From the NCBI GenBank assembly GCA_014549065.1, contig JACDOX010000016.1, positions 2,621,074 through 2,685,073 on the forward strand: a stretch of DNA of 64,000 bases, in the 5' to 3' direction. Under the pieces are notes generated by a model. That model worked only from the letters and a program-made list of their open reading frames with translations. It made no database searches and was not told the DNA's origin. The translations under genes were made by a program, and so were the position numbers. The DNA comes from Cardinalis cardinalis (Eukaryota; Chordata; Aves; Passeriformes; Cardinalidae). Shown here one piece after another: positions 50,775 to 61,841 of the stretch (positions are counted from its first letter, which is position 1; each line of letters begins with the position of its first letter).

Positions 50775-51357
50775 CCTTGTGGCAAGGAGGGCCAAGAGGA
50801 AAGGCCTGGACTGCCCGAGGCAGAGCAATGCCAGCAGCTCAGGGAGATGAGCTTCCCATCTCCTCAGCCCTGGTGAGCCACCCCTGGAGTGCTGTGTCCA
50901 GGTCTGGCCTCCTAGTACAAGGCATGCTGGACTTACTGGAGAGGGGCCAGCAAAGGAGCATGAAGATGATTAAGGGATTGGAGCATCTGTTATAGCAGGG
51001 AGGGCCAGAAGAGCTGACCCTGCATCAGGAGCAGCTTTCCAGTCTGTGGGAATAGCTGGTGGTGGAGTAAAGAAGCCAGAGACAGGTTCTCCTCAGTGGT
51101 GCCCAGTGACAGGACAAGAGGCAACGGGCACAAACAGAAATACAGGATATCCTATTTCAACATAAGCATTTTATTTTATTGTGGGGTGACATCAGACACA
51201 CAGAACAGATTGCTCAGAGGGTCTGCAGAGTCTCCATCCTCGGAGACACTCAAAGCCCACCTGGAGTCAGCCTGCTTTAGCTGATCCCACTCTGAACAGT
51301 GGGTGGGACTNGCTCATCTCCCCAGGTGTCTTCCCACCTCAGCTGTCCTGTGATGAG
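50775..51357 (+). mobile_element. CR1 LINE, 5'-truncated, internally diverged
   Basis: CR1 sense landmarks occur in order: 'gccagcagctcagggagatg', 'tcagccctggtgagccac', 'ctggagtgctgtgtccaggt', 'ggacttactggagagg', 'aagatgattaagggattgga', 'agtgacaggacaagaggcaa', 'gggcacaaacagaaatacag', 'gagtctccatcctcggagac', 'aaagcccacctgga' and a decayed 3' end resembling 'gatctccagaggtcccttccaacctcag..ctgtgat'. The part around 51000-51080 is diverged. Small open frames here (50765-50995 and 51299-51532) are repeat-derived and are not genes. Confidence 0.9.
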
Positions 51358-54300
51358 ACCTCAGACCTTGCTACTTTTAGCTTGTTGCAAATGCAGCACT
51401 GGATCTCTGGCATCTATCTGCTCCCTTGCCCATCTGCTAGAGTGGCATTGTGCCCACTCAGAAGGTGCTATGCCAGTTTCAACAAGGCACAGGTGCCAAC
51501 CAAACATAGATTTAGAAAGATACCCTGCATAAGATCCTCCTGGTAGTAAGTAATGCCAAATTAGGCCCACATGCTTCATTACGAGGGATCACATCTGTTG
51601 AGGCTTGTGGGCATTGTACCATCAATTACAGCCTTTATCCTCTCATTCTCTTTCCTGAAAGCTTTAGTGAATGGAAGGCAAAATTTATGAGCCAATCAAG
51701 TGCCTTGAGAAAATGTGGGCTTTTCCCTAGTGATCTCTGTCTTGAAATCTCAAAATTCAAGCTGCTAGTGTTTATTTCCCTCTGTTAGACATAATTCAGT
51801 ATACACTAGATTTGCTTCTGAAGGCAATAGAAGAAAAAAAACCCAAAAAACATATTCTTTCTTGTCACTTATTACCATGAGAGAAGTATTGTGTGCAATT
51901 CATTTGATACTTGTTAGACCCTGAAGAATTATTTGGCCTGGTAGATTCATTTAGTAGAAGAAAATGCATCAATTTGGGTGTTGTACATTCTCAAGTTCAC
52001 TTTGGCATGTAAAAGGTCACAAGCCTCCATCTCTGCTGGCCACTGTTTTGTCTATGTTGTGTGAGAACTGGAGTTGTTGTATGGTTCAGCCCATGATACA
52101 AGAAGAACTCATAACCTAGGAAAAAACTAATAAATACTATTAAGCCCTCTTGCTTCAAGAAGGTTGGGCCTGAGTGGATAAAGAGGGGTGGTAAATGCTG
52201 ACTGAGAGCTGCCTGCTCACTCGGGAGCAGTTACCTGTGGCAGTCAGTGGGATATTAGTCCTTCACATCACCTGGGCTGGCTTTGGAGTTTGCTGTGCCA
52301 GGAGGAGTCCTCTCACTGCTGACCCTGAGTCATCCTGATCTCTGCTCAGGGGAGTTCTTTCAGGATCTCCCTAAACAACAGCATGTGATTTGCTATCAGG
52401 GAAATATTTTAGGAAGGACTGAGAAATGCCCGAGCATTGATAATGCCAGAGCAGGGGTAAAGAAAGCAATGCAGGGAACTGCCCAGTGAGGAGCAGACAA
52501 GCTGAGTAGGACTGACGGCCACAGTGTTCCATGATTTACCTTGGGCTGTAGCTGAGGGAGGTGGGCACTGCCTTGCACCTGTCTGCACCTCATATCCACC
52601 CTGATGAGGATTGGCTTGCAGTACTTGGCAGTCAGTTTAATTTGAGTGATGCCAGTTCAAGCAGCAGCCCCAGCAGAGCCCTGGGATGTGTCAGTGGGGG
52701 CTGAGTCAGGAGGTTTGCAAGGAGAGGCAGCCCAGCCTCAGCCCTGGCAGCTCGGGGTGCTGCAGGCTCAGCTGCTGGGCTCTGGCACTTGTTCCACCCG
52801 TGCCTCCCGCTGCTCCAGCTGAGGGGCAAAGCAGCTGCAGCANCCCCAGAACATAAAGCATCATCATTCTGATGGTGTTTATCCCATTCTTACATCGTTA
52901 AGAGAAATATGTTCTAAAATACTGGCGAGTCCTGCAGACTGGTTTTATTCTCATAATGATGCAAATATTGATATCAGAACAGTCCATTATTTATGCACCA
53001 TTAGGAATTCTGCTCGTGGCATTTTCCCACATCTCTCCATCCCAACCTGGAGAACACGTGCTGTCATCTAGCTTGCCTATTCTTTAAGAGTTAAAACAAT
53101 AAAAATAGCACAGCAGGATCTTGTCCATAAACAATGGAAACATTGCTCTAAATTCAGTACTATTTCTGTTTTTATTATGTGATCACTTCTTTGTTGTTAA
53201 TCACTTGCCCTACTTAATTCATTCATTATACTCAAAAGCTTTGAGATTAAACCCCCAGGCAGTATAGCTTCATATGAATCCTTTCTTTTTTATCTGTTCT
53301 AAGTTAGATTAAGTCTAGGTCCTGTTTAATGAGGTGCCACTTGCTGGCTTTTCATGCAGAAAGAATTCCTCATACTCAGCGGTATGTATATACCATATAA
53401 ATTATAAAATATTTTACTTTTTTTTCCTGAATTTCTNACTAATATGTCCTGCAGAAAACACTGTTATTACAAGTTTCCTGGGATATGGGTGGCTGGCTAC
53501 TTCTGATTTGAATTTTCNTTTTTTTCTTTTAGTAATGAACCTTGCTGTTCATTTTTCAGTTATTTCATAGCAATATTAATGGCAGAGATAAGACTTCTTT
53601 GCCTCTGTCTGCAACTCACTAAGTCAATTATTGGAATGTCTTCACCTGCCATGCAAATGTGGACAACTTGCCTGGCAATGTTTGGTGTTTATGGACCAGT
53701 AGGGCCAGTGTGGTGCAGGCATGGTGAGTTTATGGTCAGCAACAGCTCAGGAACTGTGAAGGGGCTCTGACCTCACAGTCTGAGGGCTGAAANACTTTAA
53801 TATGGCCATGTTGACAGGGTTTAGGCTTTTTCATGGGACAGAGGTTGGAGCTTGTTTGAGGTTTGTACCTCTGCATCTTTACTGGGCTGTCTCTGTTGCA
53901 CCACTCTATCCTGTGGATAACAAACCCATTCCACACTGGCAGACTCCTTACACTAATAACACTTCCTCCAGGTTCATGGAACTGCTTGTTCTGATCCAAT
54001 TTTTTCTGGTAATTCCATGCTGGACAAATATCTGTAGTTTTGGCTTTTTCATGTTCTTTCNAACGCCAAAAAACTGTTTGATTGAGAATGCCTTGCACGT
54101 GTCACTCCCTGTGTCTGTGTTCTCATATGTTGCATGTTTCTTCATGCTAACCATGAGTGTTGATATGTATATNGAGAGTCTGGTTGCACTGCCAAATCCC
54201 CCCTTTCTGAAAATTTGGGACATCCCTGTTTTCACCTGTTTTTATTTCAAGACAGGGAATGAGAAAACAAAGCCATAGTTCAGCTATTTTTGTGAAAGCC

Positions 54301-55673
54301 TGCTGCAGATAAGTGGTAGGTTGTGTTAGTGGTGAAAGAGCAGCTTTGTCCTGCTGAGAGAAAGTGATCACAAATAGTCTCTATCATGAAATGGCTTCTA
54401 AAATCCCTTTTTTCCAGAATTTAAGACTGAAAACCTCACAGAAATGGAAGGCAGTAACAATGTCCATGCAGAACAAATCACGGTCTCTGGAGAGTTTTTG
54501 TCTTGACATCTGCCTGCTGAGTTTAAGGAGTTTGGTTACCTTGCTCCAAGATAAAGCTGCTCTTGGAATGTTATTCCAGTTATATTAGTTATTTTGAACT
54601 AAGCATCATTTATGCTGAACTAGTTATGTTATATTAANCCAATTTAGGCAGGAGTTTTCTATGCAGTTTCTGAATGTTTGTTCCCATTTATAGAGAAGAC
54701 AAGCTGTAATCCTCAGCCTGAATTTCTGGTGACTCTTGAATATTTCACANGGACTAATGCAATCAGTCATTCAAGGTCTGGGATTTAGGCCTCCCTCCAG
54801 CACTGGTTAGCTCTGCTCTGCTGTGAAGCTCTTGCAAGAACCCTTCTCAACACNCTGTGTATACAAAAACTGTGGTTTGCTCTGCATGCCACTTCCATCA
54901 TGCTCTGTGATGNAAAGTTTTTGATTATTTCACCCGAAGGACAATTGAGAGTTCAGATTTAAGGAATTTTGTATATAGAAAAGACAGAAAGCAATGAACT
55001 GATAACATTTTCTTTAAACTCTGATTCAGACTACTTCTGCAGATAGGAAATGTTTTTATTGGTAGCAGTACTACTACTGATATTAAAAGTTAGAACCAAA
55101 GCTCCATAATGAAGATTAATATTCAGGAGAATGAGGAAAAGGACTTTTTTTTTCCCCCAATTCTGTAAGTGGCCAAATTTGAGACCAGTGATGGANACTT
55201 AGATGGGAGAGAATGGAAGAAATAGAGTTTAACTATACTTCAATATTTGGTGTAAGCAATGGCTTACAATTTATTCTTTCTTCAGAAGGAAGTCAAAATT
55301 CAATACTANTCACTACAGAAAGGATATTTGATTCAGAGAGAATAGTATCTTTAAGCATTTTTGTTAGTCCTTCACAGAATCTAATGTTAAATACCTCCTA
55401 AATAGTAATTTTTATATCTATGAAAAATACGCAGAAGAAGCAGATGACTCAACACATATTAAAATGGAATAATTTTGCATTTCTGAAATACCTATGGGTA
55501 GTCAAAAATTATGGAGGCAAGTACTGGTACATAAATATCATCTCTAATAGGTGATTGAGAGCCCTCCACCTTGTGAATCAATTAAAAAATTCTCTATATT
55601 CACATACTTAAAAAGTAAGAAGTAAAAAATTAATTAACCAGTTGTTTTCCTTGCTTCTGCTCTCTGTTGCTAG
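51358..55673. other. Noncoding interval
   Basis: No supportable exon. The longest open frame (53802-54278 plus, 158 codons) is also open on the other strand, has no codon bias, splice sites or recognisable motif, and is close to the longest frame expected by chance in 64 kb. A block at 52850-53200 is AT-rich, non-repetitive and carries SOX-like ACAATGG and TAAT words, so it is a low-confidence enhancer candidate. Confidence 0.5.
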
Positions 55674-55775
55674 GCTGTACCACTTATCACCTGTGAGACA
55701 TCCAGATCTGGAACAGAAATAATAAAGGGAATTGCAACACTTTCAGTTCAAGGGACCAGTGGTGTTTCACAGTAG
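55674..55775 (+). other. Weak terminal-exon candidate
   Basis: An excellent pyrimidine tract and 'tgttgctag' acceptor end at 55673. In phase 0, matching the donor at 50039, the frame runs 33 codons (starting A-V-P-L-I-T-C-E) to a TAG at 55773. No clear AATAAA follows within 100 bases; an ATTAAA-type word occurs near 55886. It may be the last exon of the unknown gene, or chance. Confidence 0.2.
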
Positions 55776-58350
55776 GCTTGCCCCCCACAGCCAGCTTTAG
55801 AGAGGAGATCCGTGGCTTTTCAACTGCATAGTGTGATGTTATCAAATATTTTGAACTGTAATCTTGCAATTACTATTAATGTTGCATTAAAAGATTATTT
55901 AATGAAGGAGATCATGCAGAGAACAAGCAATATAATGGCTCCAAGCAGCTTGCCTCCCACATACCTGGAAAAACTCCCTACTGNTACAGAAGGAGGAAGA
56001 ACAGTTAGTGCCAGTTCTAAACAATAGGTTTCACACTGTATCTGTTAAGACCTGTTGCTTTTGGCAACAAAAACTGACTCAAAGGCATAAATTTAAATTT
56101 TAAAAAGTGGTGTTTGGTGATTAAAGACAAACACAGAATATTCTAGCTTCTGCTGTGCATTGTTTAGCATTCAAAGGCAGTTGTGGAGGTGTTGGCTGTC
56201 TGGGTGTTCCTCTTCACCATGTATTGTTTAACCTCTNTGTGCATTTCAGGACCAGGTCATGTTCTGACAAAATTGTGGGTGATCCAGAAGCAGATGCACT
56301 TGCTCTGCTGTAAAACTTGTTGGAGTAACTTACAAGCTGAGGCTTCAGCTGTGCCTCAGAGCTGAAATGCAGTTCATGCTGTAAATGTGTGTGGCTGTGC
56401 TGAGGTGCCCTCTTGGCAGGACCCTCCTTTAGCAGATCTCCTGTGGTATCTCTGATGATGCTGCCTGGCACCTCCTTCAGCCCTCACTCCATGTGGCTGC
56501 TTTTCTCCTTGCCACACTGAAAGCTGAGGGAAGTGTGATGATGTTAATGTGTGGCTAAATCCTGACAAGCCACTAGTTCCACATGGAGTCCTAGATTACA
56601 GATACTTGCAGAAACTGGTGCTTTAAAGAACATGTGAAACACAGCCACATTACACAAATTACAGCTATGATGGTCTAAGGACATAGGCAGGGTCAGATTT
56701 GGAGGAAAACAACTATTTTTAAACTTTTTAAAATTCTCCAGTACAGGAAAATTGGACACGTTTTCCATCAATACCTTCATTGTCTCATGCTTTGTGGATG
56801 AACATAAGGAAAATCCTCTACACTGTTCCATCCTCCAATGAACCTGAACGTGGAGCACACCACCATGTTTCTGGTTTAGCTATCAGCTCACAGGGGGCTG
56901 TGCCTGAAANAAGTGTTTGCTCTAACACCAGGGGCCAGGGTTTTCTTCTGTAAGCTGAAGGACCAGGCTGTGACAATGTAAACATGCTCAAACGCTGGTT
57001 GAATTCTTTCTGCCTTGCTTGTCAGCACCTCACTCTATAAATCCTGATCAGATATCTGCAAAACAGTGCCACAACAGCAGAGCTGAGAGTCTGCCCAGTT
57101 TTGGGCACCCATGGTTTGTGTTTNGCACCAGTGGGATTTTGGGTGATTNACATCTGGAGTTTCTTCATCTTCACAATAGAAGGTCANTCTGTCCTGGCTG
57201 TTCTTTTGCATGGCAGAATTTGGGCACAGGGTGNCTGAAATGGGAAATTTCAATCTGCTAGAGAGAAAGGCCAGGGATTTAAGCAGCCTATTATTCTTCA
57301 CCTAGAGGAGAGCAGGAGCTGCTCTGCTGGAGTGCAAACACCCAGAAGCAGCTGTAACCCAAAACCCAGTCTGGATTTCACCCTCCCAGATCTCAGTGGG
57401 CTGCTGGTGACTCATCCCATACAGAATTAATAGGAAAAGTCAATAAAAAATAAGCACCTTTACCTCTGTTTTTCACAGCATTTTTCTTGTTAATCTTTTA
57501 TTCTGTTCACAGTGAGCAAAGGCCATGTGTGTAAAGCTATTTACACAAATTTATTACNATGAAAAAGAAAATCCTACCTCTGACAAAACCTAATTGTTAG
57601 ACTGGAGATATGTGTTCATTTCAATTCCTATACATCTTTAAAGTTCAGTGTTTCCATCTAACTCATTAAGCCATAAGCCTGCTTTCCTCTCATCTTTATT
57701 TGTAATTGCACTTACAAACCATGAATAATTAGAAATAATATTTGAAACAAAGGCCTTTGGGGCTATATTAATCAAGGAGAAAAGTGTTACTCATGAAATT
57801 TTATGGGATAAGCACAATTATCAATAGAAGATTATTCCTGTAGCACTAGTCTTTTTCTATTATTTTTTTTTATTTTAAGGACTCATGACTACTTTAGAAA
57901 TTTTGCAGGAAGAGAACATTATTTTCTCATTGGACAATGTGTTCCTAAAATTAAAGTAATATTNTGTTTAGCCTCATAATGTCTTTGGGGGAAAGACTGG
58001 TTTCATTCAACTCCTATTACAAATGAGAAAGTTGCCTGAGTGATTTTCAGGGCATATGGCCTAGGAATGGAACTGCATGTCTTGAATGAGTTCCAGCAAA
58101 TTTCATGTGCTCTTCTTTTACTGCATCTTTGTTGTTACAGAGGAAAAATTAATTCAGTCTTCCANGAAAGTAACTCTGAGTAGATTGAAAGAGTGCCTGG
58201 CTCCTCCTCTCTAGTCATGATTTTCCAGGGTATCTGCATTCCACTGGGCAATGAAGTCTTCAAAAATAGCCATAAATTCATGAACACATGAGAGAGTTTT
58301 CCTGATAAGTGGACAAACCTTTGGAATACTTACAAGAGGGAGAAAAATAA

Positions 58351-58410
58351 GATTATGAATTTCAATATTCTGAAAAATATGATCAGGAATTTCAATATAT
58401 TGAAAAATAT
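58351..58410. repeat. 30-bp tandem duplication
   Basis: Two adjacent 30-bp units (58351-58380 and 58381-58410) share 'gaatttcaatat' and 'tgaaaaatat' and differ at four positions. The diverged sequence after them ('ttgaatatt') may be a decayed third copy. Confidence 0.85.
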
Positions 58411-61400
58411 AGTCCAATTTATTTTTGAATATTCTCTTCTATGACACATTTTTCTCAACAAACCACTGCTGGTCATGTGTTGTCTTCACTCCTTTTCTTA
58501 CCTCTGTAAATTAAACAAATGGAACAGACTAAGTGGAAAGGAACAGCACACTGTAGAAAAAAAATAGAAATACATAGAGAAAGAGAAGATTGCAGAAGCA
58601 ACCTGTCACAGAACAACAGTTTTCATCATCTGTTTGTCAATTCTCAAACTGGGGCAGAGCACATGAAGTACACAGGAAAGAGCAGAGAGGTCCTTTGTGG
58701 GAGGTGCTGAACTTACCCAACAGCAGCCTTTTAAAGACAGTCCTCTTTCTTTTGGTCCTGAGCTTTAGAAGGCAAACATTTGGGTTTACAGATCTACAAC
58801 CCACATNATGGGAGTGTTTGATTCTGCAGTATTTCTTCTGCTTATCAGCTCAGCCAGGAGGAATAGTTGGCCTTTTTAAAGGACTGTCTCCACTGCATTC
58901 AGCTTCTGGACACTGATGTATTTTTGCCTTTGTTTCTAAGCACCATCCAGTCTCTTAAATGCTTTTACAAATTAAGCTTGAATGCAAGCTTTCACCACTA
59001 TCTGAAGTGCAACTTATTATTTCTAATGATTCCTCCTCCTTTTGAAATGCCACTCAACTTCTCTTTACTGGAACCTTTAAATATAACTAAACTAAATAAA
59101 TAAATGAGAAGACTATTTCTGGCATGCAACCTTGACAAATTTATCTGTTCTACTTCAACAATTTTTCATTGGTAATGAAATGCTCATCTCTGTATCTCNT
59201 TATGAAACTTTGTGAAGTTCCTTTTAACACTGTTGGTGGTGACGTTACTGGAAGCTTTGTTAACTAATGACTGNTACATTTATAATTTATTCTAAGCAAT
59301 CTAAGCTGTTGGTGGAAGATAGCGTCTTCTGAAGCTTTATGAATAGAGTTGCAGGTATATAAATAATTTGTAACTATATACTCAGGGATCAGACAAAAAT
59401 AAAGGAAGTCTTGATATTAGTTGTCATTGGAGTGACACCTGTTAAAAATCTCACTTTCATTGTGAACCAGTTGTGAGATAGACAGTAATTTAGCATGACT
59501 GTTCAACAGAAATCCTGCTTCATAGCAAAGTGCTTCTTCTCCAAATCCAAAAGCAGCAGTATGTAACCTTTCTTCCATTCCTTAAATAAAAATATGCTAA
59601 TCAGATGTTAATTAATTGCATTAAAATTTAAGAGGAAACATGTAATTATAGTACACAGGTGCAAAATTATTAGCCAAATTTTCAGTATTATCTACAACTT
59701 GAAAACTGAACCTCTCATCGTTATTTATTATTGACTGTGCAGTACTTGGATGCTTGCAGTTTGCTCTATGTAGTAGTGAATAAAAGCTCTATCTTCTGCT
59801 GCTGTTTTAATCACCTTTCTGTATTTTAGTCTGTGATCAGGCTGTGTCCTCTGTCTTACTCAGAGACTTTGTTCTCAGTTGTTATCCTGAAGATTTGTGG
59901 AGATGAGTAACTTCCAGCTACTACTGGAAATAGAGCATAGCAGGGAAAGTGAATTTCTTCAAGTTCTTGACTGTGTTGTTATGCCAAAAGAAAGCATTTG
60001 GCACCATTAAATTCCACACTGAAACAGGAATATGATTTTTATACAGGAGTTTAGATACACAGGTTTAAGAGTTGCTGCTTTTGTTTCTTCAGGAAGTCCA
60101 AGTGCAATAATCACAAATGCTGTACTTGGGTCACCAGTGCAATAATGAGATGGCAAAGGGTGGGAAAGGTTTATGGGTGGTGTAAAACTAAGCAACACTA
60201 AGGTTTAGGAACNCATCTTCACTCCTGCCCTCTGCCCATGTCTGTAGAAGATTCAAGTAGGCAAGAGAACCTGAGTGGCAAAGACACCTGAGCAGTCCCA
60301 CTCCTGCTTTTGGCATTCTCTGAAACCCCCAGATAGGGTTCTTTTGCAAGCAGTTGAAATTAATTCCAGTATAGTCATTAAAAATAATCTAAACCAGGTT
60401 TGCTTGAAAAAACTCTTCTACCCAGACTCAGCATAACCCTGAAGTGATGTTATTTATTCATGTNCTGAGGATTTTATACCCATGCAGCAGAGTGGAGAAT
60501 CATAGACAAGCTTCTTTTTCTTAACTTAGCATGTCTTGCACCTTTCTGTAAAAGAGTGAACATCTGGAGAATCACTGACTGTGAGTGTTGAAAGTTTGCA
60601 AATGTANATATCTAAACTGAAACCTGAAACTTTCATTTCTTCCAACATGGCTTTTGAGAAGACCTGCACACTTCTAAGTGGAGCTTCTTGTAATCTTTGT
60701 TTTGATGAAGTCAGTAAATGTGATTTTTTTTCCCTTTGTAAATGGGTAAATAGCTGAAAGAGCCAGGAAATGCTGCTCAAGTGGTTCTTCTTTCCATTGA
60801 CATGCTCTGTGCAGCTTTTGCTTTCTGTGCAAACTTCCCTGCTGGCCTCTGAGATTTACTGAGAGACTACAGTCCTGGTGGTATCCAGACAGAGCTGCCC
60901 TTTAAACACACAAACTGTAGAAACATTTAGTTTTTCTGAGAAAGTCAAATTTTGCATGAAAAGGGTTGTTATAGTATCAGCCTAAAACTGGACTTGGGTA
61001 TTTTCTCTGTCGTCCTAGAAGAAATTGTGAGAGTGTAGGTTAAAATTCTGTAAATAATATTGACCAGTCTGTTTGCTGATGTTTAGCTCATTGCCTTATT
61101 ATTTCAGGACCTGAGGCCTGCAAAGTTTCTGTACTTTCTGATCTGCCTTGTTAAGTCTGTCCCAGAAAATTAAGAGCTGCTTTTTGCCCCTCTCATAGCT
61201 CATTTGTAAAATTTCTTTTGTCTCTCCTACTCTTTCTCCATCACTTCAATAGCCCAAGATGCATTTAATTGCAACCTAAGTACCTTGCATTCCCCTTGCA
61301 CACATTAAAGAGTAAATTCTGAGTGATTGGACATAACTAGTACTTACTGTAATAAATAGCATATCCATCTCTTCCACAGTCAGACAATTTCATACTGTGC

Positions 61401-61822
61401 AACTTCTCTGCTTTCTGAAATGTCACCACTTAAACTGCAGCGTGATTTTCCCATGAGGACACATTGAAAAGGCCTTTCCTGAAACACAGCTTGGAAATGT
61501 AACCTGTAACGTTATATTTAAACCAATTTTACAGCACTCAAAATTGGATGAGCAGGTACAATACCCACACACTAAAGATGATGTATTATTTTTATTTTTT
61601 TCCTAGAAACTGGTCCTGAGTATAATGAATTTTGAATTTGATTTTTATTTTGAAGTCACTTGCCTTCTTGGTGAAAGTATTTCTCTATTATTAGGCTTTG
61701 CAGCTGCAGAAATATTTGCTTTTAGATATCTCTCTGAGATGATATCCATCACAGCAAAACTCAGGTACTGCACATGTCATTGCCTAACCTTGACCTAAAC
61801 AGCACCAAAGTCATCCTGATGT

Positions 61823-61841
61823 TGGATCAGGATCAGGATCA
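61823..61841. repeat. Short (GGATCA)n tandem
   Basis: About three GGATCA hexamers in a row. Confidence 0.65.

Noticed and set aside
53802..54278. 158-codon plus-strand open frame, rich in Phe/Leu
   Set aside because: Open on the opposite strand too, with no codon bias, splice sites or known motif; roughly one frame of this length is expected by chance in 64 kb of six-frame sequence.
58141..58215. Acceptor 'gttgttacag' with short phase-1 frame
   Set aside because: About 23 codons to a stop, with one n; not linked by phase to any candidate (the 50039 donor is phase 0).
61108..61172. Acceptor 'ttatttcag' with open frame to TAA
   Set aside because: About 21 codons, hydrophobic and AT-driven; matches are expected by chance at this density of AG sites.
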